NCBI GenBank assembly: GCA_001779235.1
Contig: MFJN01000047.1
Span: 14,494-46,611, forward strand
Source: Candidatus Gottesmanbacteria bacterium RIFCSPHIGHO2_02_FULL_40_13
GTDB taxonomy: Bacteria > Patescibacteriota > Microgenomatia > 2-02-FULL-39-11
Direction: 5' to 3'
DNA: 32,118 nucleotides
The notes beneath the pieces are model-generated. The model was not told the origin of the DNA, made no database searches, and saw only the letters and a program-made list of their open reading frames with translations. The translations under genes and the position numbers were made by a program. Positions 7,540-17,465 of the stretch are shown here, piece after piece (position 1 is the stretch's first letter; each line of letters opens with the position of its first letter).

Positions 7540-10500
7540 ATGCAAAGCGAATATACTCTACCGTCAGAACTGGAACATTCTTACTCCACCGCAGCGGATG
7601 TTCAACGCAGATTCTCGCAGGTTAACTCACAGGTGAATCGCCTTTTCGAGCTTCGTAAAAAACCCCCAATAGGTGAAATAAGTCTGACCGCAACACGAAG
7701 TATTATTGAATTTATTGGTTTCAGCGCCGACGGACATGATCTTAACTATCCATTAAGTACTCCAGGACAAACAGACCCCCTCAACAAAGCAGTCAACCTT
7801 CTGATGGGATCTTTCGACCATCCTCCGGTACCAAACCCTGATTTCTCTTATGCTAAAGAGATATACCTTCTTCTTCCTAAAGGTGAAAGAATGAAGGATT
7901 CTCAAGAAATATTAATGAACTATGGTCAGATTTGCCGGGAGATAAAGCAAGCAAGTCAATCAGGACCCATACCTAAAGAACTGAAGCAAAGAGCTGCCGT
8001 CTCCTCTCTGCGGGTGATCTCTCTTCTTGGTTCCAAGGAAGAGATTCCAATCGCATTAAAGAATCAGATTGCCCCTGCGGTGGCTAATATCATAAGAAAC
8101 TACCATCTGGGAGAGGAGATAGGTGAGGCGATAGGGATGAAGTTTGAGGGGAAACCTGTACCGGCAGTACCGGCTGTGAAACTACCGGCTCCGCTTTACA
8201 GAAGACCCGCTCCGTCTGAAAGAATACCTGTTCCAGCCGCACCTGCAGTATTGCAGACCATACGACCACCAACATCGCCTGTTTCAGAAACAGTCACTCC
8301 GGTAAATCCATCAACGCTTCCCAAGAGAAAGAAGAGCCTTTCAGATAAAGTAAGCGAATTAATCTACAGACAAAAAATACCAAACGAGATAAAAATCAAA
8401 CAAAGGAAAAGAGGAAAAACCACCACCGTCACCGAGCCAGTGTTTCCGCATTATGTGAAGAAAGATGCCGGTGAAAGGTTAAATCCTTATGAGATGAAAG
8501 AAAGTGAGTTAAAGCTTGGCGAAATTTCCATCATCAGGTTTGATACGCCTGCCTACGGAGGAGCAGAAATAATGGTTGACGCCAGAGGTTCGGGTCTTGA
8601 CTTATCTCCGACGGTGATTGATACGCGGGGACAAAGGGTAAAACTGAAAAGAGTCAGGACGAAAGATGAGAAGGAATCAGGAGCAGGAATTTATGCTATT
8701 TGTATAAGATTTGACAGTTACGGTAGAGCCAAATATTTCGAAGATGACGGAAGGCGTAAATATCATGCCAAAGTAGAGCTGACGTTGACCCCTGACAGCG
8801 GGGGAGTTTTTTATCGGAAATTAAGCTACTTTATAAACAAGCAAATAAATACCGCGGAGCGGACGCTCGAAGCAGACGATCACCTGAGGGAAATTGCGGA
8901 TCTGGATTACGGATTTTGTCAGGAGAGAAACGGTCTCTTATCAAGATTTGCATTCGAAAAAAGACAGGAAGATGAAGCAGTGATGCATCTATTTACAGGC
9001 AATTCGGGGATTGATAATCCTAAAAGAGTGCATCTATTTACGGGACAAGCAGAGATTGATAATCCTGAAAGAAAAAAAGGAAGTCAGGATGCATTATTGA
9101 ATAAAATATTGATTCCCTCACTTCCTCTTGATCCGACCACCTTTGGTATGACTATTCTTACAGATTCAGGAGCGCAGGTGATTGATCCGGTCAATAATTC
9201 GTTTCATCAGATTTTATTTCCCGACGCCGGTAGGAAGGCTGAAGCCCGGGCAAAATTGGCCGGAATTCACCTCAAGAGCGACGAACTGCTTTTTGACATT
9301 CTGGCCGTCAAGGACACGAAAGGACAGTTTTTCTTTTTTGACGGAACCCGCTATCCACCAGAGACAGAAGCAGAGGTAGAAAAATATGTAGAAATATTTG
9401 TGGTCCGTAAAAAAGGCAGTAGCGCTAAAAACGACAGAATATTTATATTTGATCGAAGCTTGGAAGAAAGAGAAAATCCGGCGCCTTTTCAGTCGGGAAT
9501 AAGAGCCAGAAAGTTGAAAGTTGGAGAAAGGTTGGAATTTGAGAATAGAGAAATACTTTTGACTCCTGAAGCGAAAATCGATGTCTCCTTCAATCAGGTT
9601 TTTGAAGTAAGACTTAGTGAAAGGGAAAATGATCCATTAATGAGCATCCATTCGCCGGTCATACCGGGCGATAAGCCTCAGGTTTCTTTTTATAACGCCC
9701 ATCTGACAAGAGGTGAGATTGAGGTTCGAGGTAGGTCTAAACCAATTCAGGAAATGATAACAATAAATCATAATAACCCAGGTGAGGTGTCTTCAGATGT
9801 AGTCGGCGTTTTGAGACCGGAAGTCGAAAGGATTTTATCATTACATCCAGCGCTTCCTCCAGAAATAAGATCTGCCTTGTCCCGAGTCCGAAATCAAAAC
9901 CGGATTTTTGGTTTTGCCACAACGATTGATGAAAAAGGAGAAGTTATACCTGCGAAAATAAGGGGAGAAGTAATTAAAGGAAGGACTTTTATATTCATCC
10001 CTAAATCTGCAGATAATAATTCTAATAATTATCTTGCTCTACAACTAGATTTGCCAAAAGGCGAAACATTTTGTGATTGGAATAAGGCAGTTGCAACATT
10101 ATTAAATCCCAGTCACTCAAGAGTTGTTGATAGAGAACTGGTATTTATTTCCGGTACAGAGGCGGCTCCGGCAAGCTGTCAAATAGTTTTTGATGACAGT
10201 CTTTTTTTAACACCTGTGGTTTTAGCCGGAAAATTACGCGGCCGGGAGGCGATAATAGAGGGAGTTATAGACAGGCAAAAGACGGGTAAATCACTCGATC
10301 TGGTGGATGTAACACACGGAAGAAGACAGGCCATACGTCCGGCTGGAATTGGTCTTCGGGCTATGGACGATGATGTACGCAGGATATTATCCCAACAGGA
10401 TGTATCAAGAGCAAAATTAAGCATGCTGTCCAGATCTCAAGTATATCTTGTAGGAATAAGGCACGGCAGGAGAAACTACGGATTTGTTGATTTGTCTACC

Positions 10501-13500
10501 GATAAAAATTACTTAAGACACTTAATAGCCAGAAAAACAGAAAACAGAGAGGCAAAAATACTTATATCATCCGTCGTAAGAGCTGCGAAAAAAATATTGC
10601 ATATAGGTGCGGAATACGAAGGAATGTCAAAAATTATTATTCTAGAAGACTATAAGACAAAAAGGCGGACGTATTATTTATTTGACCAGTCAAGGAGTAC
10701 TTTTGCCGAAAGTTCATTTTCTGCAGGTCTTGGTGTAAGAATAGGATCTAAAGATGAAAGAAGCAGGATCACCCAGATCCGTGACTATCAGGATAGGGTG
10801 GCAGAGGAAAATAAAAAGAGAAGACAGAAAAAACGCGCCAAATTTGCCCGGACATTAGGTTTAAGTGTGTCATTGGCTTCAATGTTGGGAGGAAGTTCTT
10901 TGGATTCCATTCAGGAAAAAAGTGTTAGAAGGATTCCCCCTCAACCGGTTCCGATTATTTATTATACAAGAACTCCAGACGGATATTCTCTGCCGGTATC
11001 CACCGATACCAGTGAATGGTATTCACCCGCTTCAGGTAATAACGCGTTTGATTTTCCTTCGAGTCGACTAGTTCAGCTTTTCACGATGAATTCGGATGGT
11101 ACCGCCGGCATGAGGCCAGCAGAAGGCATCGTTTTATCCGGCGGACAGGTTAATCTGGAGGGTGCGGGGGTGGCTGTTTCAGGACTTACAGACCTTAATG
11201 GAAAAAGTGTGACTCTTTTCGCTTCCAATCTGCCGGTTCCCTATCCGATAGGCGGAGAAAACAAAGATCATGTACTACAGCCAGCGGTTTATACTGCCTT
11301 TGACATTGACGGTAATTTAGGCTACCGCAACGATAAGAATGATGTAAAACTGTTGGAACTCAAGGATGGGGAGAATAAGCCGATTCTGGATGCGAAGGGA
11401 AATCCCATCAGATTTACCCGTACTTCTCTGCAGTCGGGCTTGTTTGCCGGAGCAACTCTTTATCAGGCGGCTCTCCCGAGCGGAGATATTATCTTTATCG
11501 ATCCGGCGGATATAGAGAATATCTATGATGGAGATTATGATTCTGTGCCTGTTTTTGCAGCTTATTCCAAGGCAACAGGTAAAACATATTGGTATAAAAC
11601 AGGAGAAAATATCCAAAAACCGACCCATGATTTATTTACCAAACAACCTGTTGATCAAATGACCGGCACTTCCTTCGAAGAGATAAATATGGATGATTTA
11701 TTTTACGAGCCCTTAATTTTTGCCGACAAAAACGGGCAAATTGTAGCCCGGAAAGACATCAGTATGTCTTTGGTTTTGGCCCAGTTGAATGCTTCAATCT
11801 ATCAAACCGACGGCGATAAACCGGTTGTCTATCGCTACTATGAAAATGGCCAGCAGACAGACCGATTTATCACTATTTTTCAGGGAAGGATGGAAGAAGT
11901 GGCCCGGATTATTAGTCCGGATAACGTCTCAGATAACCTGAAAAACTCCAATACGGTTATAGCTTATAAAAAGAAAATAAGAATAATGCCCGAGCAGTCG
12001 CGATTGCAGGAGTTCCGGCAGAAATTTGACGCATTTTTGGAAGAAGTGTGGGTCATGGCGGAAGTTTTGCCGGAGGGGACTGTCGCGAAGAACTATAATC
12101 ATCTTTTGGTATATGATCCGGAAAACTCTGCAAAGGTGACCGGTTTTTACAGATACAATGTTTTACCGGGAATTGAAGTAAACGGAAAAGTGAACCCCGC
12201 GGGAAATATTGGTTATTACAAAAAATATTTCAGGGTGGAATTTAAAGGGATAAGTGAAAATTATTTTGTATCAGAAGATCAGTTAAATGGAAAAAGCTCG
12301 ACTGCCGGTGGGTTTATCTACGGTATCCCGGATACATTAGGTTTTACCGATATTTACGGTAATCCGACAGCATACCTCGTTGATGGTTCGCTTGATACTT
12401 TAGGGGTCAGATCCAAAGACCTTCACCCGCCGAATATTTTCATTGTTGAAGATCAGGGTCGCCTAATTTTCCGTTTTGATAACAAATTTTATATTTCAGA
12501 TCAGAATGAGAGATTTTCGTATGATTTTGATCATTTGCCGACTTCTGCAGAATTGAAAAATACTTTACCGGAGAAGGTATACTCAAGTTTTGTTAGTGGT
12601 GATGTTGAATCATCAGAAAATACTTCGTTGACCTTTCAAAAATGGGTTGACAACTTTATGAAAAAGCTGATTCCGGGTGTTGAAGCTAGATCCAATTCGC
12701 CTGAATCAGTTGCTTCCGGGAATCAACTGACGGAGTTTTCAGCCTACATAGATCAGGCAATTACAGACGCTGTTGGCAGTAAGATTACCAGCGGAACGAA
12801 GTTGGCTGAATTCATCAATCACCAGTTGATTTATTACGGACTGGATGAAACATATCTTCTGGGAAATCATGAATATCAGAAAGCGTTACAGGCTATAGCA
12901 GGTTCCACTGATAGCCTTGAAGCTGGGGACAGCAGAATCAAAAATCTTAAGACCTCTTTTGTACCGTTTTTTCAAAATGATGGGGTAAGCTCAAACTTCG
13001 CGGGTGAAGATGGATTTGAGGAGGCTAACAACTTTAACACAAACCCGTCCAACCTTGTTTATGAAGCAAGGTTGCCCGAAGGAACACTATCTTACAGCCT
13101 GAGTTTATCCGTACCGGTTTTTGATATGCAAGTTCCAAACGCTGATGGATCTTATACAATTCAAAGAATGCCCGGTATAGCCATGGTGACCTATGATTCC
13201 GATGGGCAAATAATCGGAGAGTATAATCCGACCAATATTTTAGGAGAATTCCCTGTACCGATGGGATCAACTATCAAGCCTCTGGAATATGCGTTTTTCA
13301 AGTATCTGGAGCTTATAGGAAGGCCGATTTTGATAGACGGACGTCCGTTGGATTTGCATAATACTCCTGTAAATTATGCACCGGGTCAGTATTCAGTGGA
13401 CGGCAGTGAATTGCCTTCAAATGTTGTAAATGCATATGATAAATTAAACAGCAATGCAGGTGATCCCCGCATGACTATGGATCAGGCCTTGGCAGTATCC

Positions 13501-15288
13501 GCCAATGTGCCTTTCCAGTATGTGATGCGCCAGTTTTTAGAACAAAATCCTGACGGCTGGCAGGAATGGCAAACATTTTTAGGTAAATTGGGTACACAAA
13601 TGGTAGATTTGCAGGGTAATGTACTCGATAAGGCGACGCCTTTAGCTGCAATAGGCAGTGATGTGTATGTCACAAACTTGAAAAGTATGGGTTTGGCTTT
13701 TGCAGTCATGGTTGCTCCTGAAAAGACGCTGACTGATCAGGCAATGATTACAGCTTTACAACAAGCACGGGATACACTGATGAATGATGAGATTAAGCTT
13801 CAATCTATCGGCATAAATAATTTTATGATGGATAACATTGGCATAGAGTTATTAAGCTCCACGATTGATGGCAAGGAAGGAGTTTTTGGAGGAAAAACAG
13901 GTACTGTTGGAGGCGGAGCAAACGGCACCACTCATGTCTTGTCCATGGGTTTTGTGAAAATGCCTAACGGTAAATTTGTGGTGGCTGTAGCAATTGAAGC
14001 CGGTCAGACAATAGGCAGTGATGGATCTTCTCACCCCACGGATTTACTTCAGGTTATCCAGGGGCCATACGGATCGACTATGGTCATGCCGTGGTTGAGG
14101 ATGTATCTGACGCGGATTTACCAGGAGAGTATGACGATAAAGGAAAATAGCGGAGTATCGCAGGATATTAATATGGCTCAGTTAGTGGACACAGTTATCC
14201 AAAAGTTAGAAAAAAAGGGATACGAATCACTGATTCCTAGAGAAGTGATGCATGTCTTTTCGAGTCCGCAGCAGCAATTTGTTTATGACTTATCAGTGAC
14301 GATTAACAGATTATTGGATGAGCAGGTGACTGATAAAAATGATTTCCGTATCAAACTGAAACAATCCTTGGTTGAAAAATACAAAGACATGGTTGATTCA
14401 CCTGAATTTAACGCAGCGCTTGATATATTTATAGCAGACATGTACGGTGTTCCCGGTCAGCCAGTACAATGTATGGACTTTCTGTTTCTGGTGCAGGACG
14501 TTTTTGGGACAGGTGTTGATAGTTTGCCGAAGTTATCGGGACAGACGAGGGAGATGCCTGACGCACAGGGATCAATAAGAGCTGATTCAGCCAACGACCT
14601 GATCGATACTGAATTTGCGGGAATTACATTTGTGCGTGGATCCGATACTCCGACAGAGTTATATTTTCATAATAATAAAGAGATAAGAATCACCAAACTT
14701 GCTCAAATTCAAGAAGGGGATTTCATAATCGTACAGGATTCCCGCGCGGGTCATATTGCTTATGCGGTAAAAACCATGGTTGGTCAAGACGGTAAACCGA
14801 TGATGATCTTAGCCCAGTCCAATAAAGAAGTTACGCAGGAGGGAAGCAGTGAGACAGGCAGGCCTGATATAATAGTTGTGAATGATCAGAATTTCGAGCA
14901 GTTGGTTGGAAAATTCGGCAATGTTTTTGTCTTGAGAAATCCGAAATTTGTTCCACCGCAGTCAACTGTGAGCGGGAAAAAAGCACCGGCCAAAGGGCCC
15001 CTTGGAACGGTATTTCCATTTCCCTCGCTTGGTATGATCGTCGCGCAAGGCAAAGGAAAAAGGAAAAAACCAAAAAATGGGAATAAAAAACTAACTTATG
15101 AAAAAGTATTTCACCCAACCGATGTTGATCCTGAAGCATTTGCAAGAAGAGAGCATGAAATGACACACCCGCCATACCAAAAATTTGGTAGTAAAGGTCA
15201 AAAAAAGAGCGGCGGAAAACCTGCTGGTAATTTTGAAAAAACTACCAAACCTAAAGGCTTCCAACCGGGTTTGAGAAATAATAGATAA
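7540..15288 (+). CDS. Giant transpeptidase (penicillin-binding domain) with C-terminal CHAP-like hydrolase domain
   Basis: The 2582-residue product should crosslink peptidoglycan. The class A-type transpeptidase signature is complete: GSTIKP with Ser1910 and Lys1913, SAN at 1987-1989, and KTGT from Lys2119. A CHAP-like domain follows, with Cys2311 (PVQCMDFLF), His2405 (AGHIAYAV after EGDFIIV) and Asn2428 (LAQSN), the expected order for a peptidoglycan endopeptidase or amidase. No GT51 domain is present. Residues 1-1090 are unrecognised: a Pro/Ala-rich linker (~205-262), a tandem 15-residue duplication (482-511), then beta-rich sequence. A basic stretch (1092-1104) precedes a short hydrophobic run (1105-1118), a candidate membrane anchor; residues ~1150-1870 would then be outside the cell. 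The end is Lys/Arg-rich. Typical penicillin-binding proteins have 600-900 residues. It is first gene of the cell-wall operon; the next begins 5 bases after its stop. The transpeptidase call is secure; CHAP is likely; topology is inferred. Confidence 0.9.
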   Translation: MQSEYTLPSELEHSYSTAADVQRRFSQVNSQVNRLFELRKKPPIGEISLTATRSIIEFIGFSADGHDLNYPLSTPGQTDPLNKAVNLLMGSFDHPPVPNPDFSYAKEIYLLLPKGERMKDSQEILMNYGQICREIKQASQSGPIPKELKQRAAVSSLRVISLLGSKEEIPIALKNQIAPAVANIIRNYHLGEEIGEAIGMKFEGKPVPAVPAVKLPAPLYRRPAPSERIPVPAAPAVLQTIRPPTSPVSETVTPVNPSTLPKRKKSLSDKVSELIYRQKIPNEIKIKQRKRGKTTTVTEPVFPHYVKKDAGERLNPYEMKESELKLGEISIIRFDTPAYGGAEIMVDARGSGLDLSPTVIDTRGQRVKLKRVRTKDEKESGAGIYAICIRFDSYGRAKYFEDDGRRKYHAKVELTLTPDSGGVFYRKLSYFINKQINTAERTLEADDHLREIADLDYGFCQERNGLLSRFAFEKRQEDEAVMHLFTGNSGIDNPKRVHLFTGQAEIDNPERKKGSQDALLNKILIPSLPLDPTTFGMTILTDSGAQVIDPVNNSFHQILFPDAGRKAEARAKLAGIHLKSDELLFDILAVKDTKGQFFFFDGTRYPPETEAEVEKYVEIFVVRKKGSSAKNDRIFIFDRSLEERENPAPFQSGIRARKLKVGERLEFENREILLTPEAKIDVSFNQVFEVRLSERENDPLMSIHSPVIPGDKPQVSFYNAHLTRGEIEVRGRSKPIQEMITINHNNPGEVSSDVVGVLRPEVERILSLHPALPPEIRSALSRVRNQNRIFGFATTIDEKGEVIPAKIRGEVIKGRTFIFIPKSADNNSNNYLALQLDLPKGETFCDWNKAVATLLNPSHSRVVDRELVFISGTEAAPASCQIVFDDSLFLTPVVLAGKLRGREAIIEGVIDRQKTGKSLDLVDVTHGRRQAIRPAGIGLRAMDDDVRRILSQQDVSRAKLSMLSRSQVYLVGIRHGRRNYGFVDLSTDKNYLRHLIARKTENREAKILISSVVRAAKKILHIGAEYEGMSKIIILEDYKTKRRTYYLFDQSRSTFAESSFSAGLGVRIGSKDERSRITQIRDYQDRVAEENKKRRQKKRAKFARTLGLSVSLASMLGGSSLDSIQEKSVRRIPPQPVPIIYYTRTPDGYSLPVSTDTSEWYSPASGNNAFDFPSSRLVQLFTMNSDGTAGMRPAEGIVLSGGQVNLEGAGVAVSGLTDLNGKSVTLFASNLPVPYPIGGENKDHVLQPAVYTAFDIDGNLGYRNDKNDVKLLELKDGENKPILDAKGNPIRFTRTSLQSGLFAGATLYQAALPSGDIIFIDPADIENIYDGDYDSVPVFAAYSKATGKTYWYKTGENIQKPTHDLFTKQPVDQMTGTSFEEINMDDLFYEPLIFADKNGQIVARKDISMSLVLAQLNASIYQTDGDKPVVYRYYENGQQTDRFITIFQGRMEEVARIISPDNVSDNLKNSNTVIAYKKKIRIMPEQSRLQEFRQKFDAFLEEVWVMAEVLPEGTVAKNYNHLLVYDPENSAKVTGFYRYNVLPGIEVNGKVNPAGNIGYYKKYFRVEFKGISENYFVSEDQLNGKSSTAGGFIYGIPDTLGFTDIYGNPTAYLVDGSLDTLGVRSKDLHPPNIFIVEDQGRLIFRFDNKFYISDQNERFSYDFDHLPTSAELKNTLPEKVYSSFVSGDVESSENTSLTFQKWVDNFMKKLIPGVEARSNSPESVASGNQLTEFSAYIDQAITDAVGSKITSGTKLAEFINHQLIYYGLDETYLLGNHEYQKALQAIAGSTDSLEAGDSRIKNLKTSFVPFFQNDGVSSNFAGEDGFEEANNFNTNPSNLVYEARLPEGTLSYSLSLSVPVFDMQVPNADGSYTIQRMPGIAMVTYDSDGQIIGEYNPTNILGEFPVPMGSTIKPLEYAFFKYLELIGRPILIDGRPLDLHNTPVNYAPGQYSVDGSELPSNVVNAYDKLNSNAGDPRMTMDQALAVSANVPFQYVMRQFLEQNPDGWQEWQTFLGKLGTQMVDLQGNVLDKATPLAAIGSDVYVTNLKSMGLAFAVMVAPEKTLTDQAMITALQQARDTLMNDEIKLQSIGINNFMMDNIGIELLSSTIDGKEGVFGGKTGTVGGGANGTTHVLSMGFVKMPNGKFVVAVAIEAGQTIGSDGSSHPTDLLQVIQGPYGSTMVMPWLRMYLTRIYQESMTIKENSGVSQDINMAQLVDTVIQKLEKKGYESLIPREVMHVFSSPQQQFVYDLSVTINRLLDEQVTDKNDFRIKLKQSLVEKYKDMVDSPEFNAALDIFIADMYGVPGQPVQCMDFLFLVQDVFGTGVDSLPKLSGQTREMPDAQGSIRADSANDLIDTEFAGITFVRGSDTPTELYFHNNKEIRITKLAQIQEGDFIIVQDSRAGHIAYAVKTMVGQDGKPMMILAQSNKEVTQEGSSETGRPDIIVVNDQNFEQLVGKFGNVFVLRNPKFVPPQSTVSGKKAPAKGPLGTVFPFPSLGMIVAQGKGKRKKPKNGNKKLTYEKVFHPTDVDPEAFARREHEMTHPPYQKFGSKGQKKSGGKPAGNFEKTTKPKGFQPGLRNNR
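8983..9072 (+). repeat. 45-bp in-frame tandem duplication
   Basis: Two adjacent 45-base units (8983-9027 and 9028-9072) encode HLFTGNSGIDNPKR and HLFTGQAEIDNPER within the N-terminal part of the giant transpeptidase. The units differ at several bases, so the duplication is not brand new. It preserves the frame and adds 15 residues. Confidence 0.85.
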
Positions 15289-15293
15289 ATAAT

Positions 15294-17465
15294 ATGGATA
15301 ATGCAGAGTTTCCAAAACAACCAATTAATGTTATAGAATTTGAACCACCTGCACGTCAAGTTGGACTGCCGGATTTACCTCCATTTAAACGTCCTGAAGT
15401 ACAGCGCCCCCTTTCCGTTCCATCTGTGGATCAGAAAGCGCCTGCCTCTACAGAATCTAAAGATTATCTGCATCTTTATAAAAAACTTATTCCAATGATC
15501 AAACGCGCTGCTGCTACAGCTAAAAACCTTCGGAATGATTATCGAGAATATCGCGAGATGAGCGCTGATCCAAGAACCCAACTGCAAAGACAGGCAAGAC
15601 GTAGAGAAATCTTCGGCTGGAAACCGAAAGGACTTTTATGGCGGGCTTTGGGTAAGACCGCTGTACGCGGGATAGCTGTTGGCATTTTGGGAATTTCCGC
15701 GACCACGGCTGTTATACATCTGACAAATCCTGATACTGCTGATATATTTTCAAGAACGCTTCAAGCGGAGACGTCGCAGATCACAGATGGAGATGGAAAT
15801 TTAGTCCAGGAAATTGTCGCACCTACTTTAGGCAGAAGAACAGAGGTAGGATTAAATGACGTTTCACCCAATTTAATTAATGCAACTGTGGCTACGGAAG
15901 ATAAATTATTCTGGGGGGACTGGAAGTTAGATCTTGCCTATGGTGTATCACGGGCTGCATGGCAGTTATTACAGGAAAGCTGGCAGACTGGAAGACCGAC
16001 CTTAGTATCAGGCGGATCAACCATTGCCCAGCAGGTGGGAAGAAACCTCTATGAACTGCATTATTTATTTGATCAGTCACAGGAAATAGGTGGTCAATTC
16101 GGAGAATTTGTCAGGAAGGCTAGGGAAATTGTCTTGGCCGCGGAGATTAACCGCAATTTTTCCAAGAATGAGATACTGGAACTTTATCTGAATAACAATT
16201 ATTACGGTTACGGGGCATATGGCGTGGAAGCGGCATCCAAAACGTTTTTTGGTGAAAGCGCCAAAAATTTAACATTGATGGAAGGAGCCTTTCTGGCAGG
16301 AAATACGCAGGGACCGGAAATCTACGATCCCTATAACAATCGTGAGGTGGTCAATGAAAGAGTCAGGCAAGTACTGGAATTGGTCAAAAATAATTACGGG
16401 TCAGAAAGTTGTTCCGGAGTTACCGGGAAAGCCTGTTATACGTATCAGGAAATAGAAAATGCGATAAACGAAATAGAAAATTACCAGTTTCAAACACCTC
16501 CTCAGGGGTTTGACCACACAGCCTGGGTAGATATGGTGGAAGGACAGCTTCATGAAATATTTCCCGGAGATAGTTTTTATACCGCAGGAGTAATCGTCAA
16601 AACAACGATTGATCAATCGGTTCAAAAGAGAGTGGATGAGGCGTTATCTCAGACCTTTGCTACTGATTCCATTGTAATTTGGGATAAGAATGGTGCGATA
16701 CAGGCAATAGGAGGAGACGTCTTTCCCGACAAAATTACCATCAGGACGCCTGACGGAGTCTTTTCTCTTTTGGAATTTGCAGAGGGCTACGAGTTTTCAC
16801 GCGGTAATATAGTCAGTCTCCATGCCATAGACAAAATTACTAAAATAAAAAACGGCAAAGTCGTCGCTGAAAATCCGCCTCTGGTAAAAACATCCCTTGA
16901 ATCTGACATTGCAGTCGATCAGTCTTCCGTCGGAGAAACAGTAACATTGCCTGACAACAAGTCATCTGCTGTCAGAGGTTATTCCCAGACTGCCGACGGC
17001 TTCCGCTACAATTGGATAATTGGCGAAAAAAACGGCCGGAATTTTATTTACTGGACTTCAGATAAAGATCCGCAAACAGCTCTTCTGACCTTTCAGGATA
17101 TTGTAAACCGCATTAACTCAGGTAAGGCATCTCAAGTTAATCCTGATATATTAAAATCTTCTTCCAGATCGGTTTTACCAGGCGCCAAGAAGAGGAGAGA
17201 GTCACTTGTAAATATAGTATTTGATGAAAGGAAAGGAGCTTTCGTGCTTGATCTTCCACCTATTTCAGCATCAATGAGTACCTTACTTCCGGGATACACA
17301 TTTCGAGATTTAGGTAACGAAGAACATGTTAACAAAGAAATGCTGCTAAATCTGCAAAATTCTCACCGTAAAAATGAGCAGGTCCGGAAATCACAAAACG
17401 CCAAACTTCGTGAGGATGCACGAAGAGCCGGAGTAGATATTCCAAGAAGCAGAGGCAGGATATGA
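15294..17465 (+). CDS. GT51 peptidoglycan glycosyltransferase with vestigial transpeptidase stub
   Basis: This 723-residue protein should polymerise lipid II into glycan strands at the outer membrane face. GT51 motifs are visible: ATVATEDKLFWGDWKLD with catalytic Glu202, GGSTIAQQVGRN from residue 240, and RKAREIVLAAEI, KNEILELYLNNNYYG and LTLMEGAFLAG through about residue 340. A Pro-rich cytoplasmic N-terminus of about 115 residues precedes a membrane segment (about 119-143). After the GT domain comes the usual entry to a class A transpeptidase (VIVKTTIDQSVQKRVDEAL near 433, then SIVIWDKNGAIQAIGGD). No SxxK, SxN or KTG motif follows; the last 250 residues are unlike a transpeptidase and end in a basic tail (RSRGRI). 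The working transpeptidase is in the upstream gene. The stop overlaps the next start (ATGA), so the amidase is translationally coupled. Confidence 0.9.
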   Translation: MDNAEFPKQPINVIEFEPPARQVGLPDLPPFKRPEVQRPLSVPSVDQKAPASTESKDYLHLYKKLIPMIKRAAATAKNLRNDYREYREMSADPRTQLQRQARRREIFGWKPKGLLWRALGKTAVRGIAVGILGISATTAVIHLTNPDTADIFSRTLQAETSQITDGDGNLVQEIVAPTLGRRTEVGLNDVSPNLINATVATEDKLFWGDWKLDLAYGVSRAAWQLLQESWQTGRPTLVSGGSTIAQQVGRNLYELHYLFDQSQEIGGQFGEFVRKAREIVLAAEINRNFSKNEILELYLNNNYYGYGAYGVEAASKTFFGESAKNLTLMEGAFLAGNTQGPEIYDPYNNREVVNERVRQVLELVKNNYGSESCSGVTGKACYTYQEIENAINEIENYQFQTPPQGFDHTAWVDMVEGQLHEIFPGDSFYTAGVIVKTTIDQSVQKRVDEALSQTFATDSIVIWDKNGAIQAIGGDVFPDKITIRTPDGVFSLLEFAEGYEFSRGNIVSLHAIDKITKIKNGKVVAENPPLVKTSLESDIAVDQSSVGETVTLPDNKSSAVRGYSQTADGFRYNWIIGEKNGRNFIYWTSDKDPQTALLTFQDIVNRINSGKASQVNPDILKSSSRSVLPGAKKRRESLVNIVFDERKGAFVLDLPPISASMSTLLPGYTFRDLGNEEHVNKEMLLNLQNSHRKNEQVRKSQNAKLREDARRAGVDIPRSRGRI

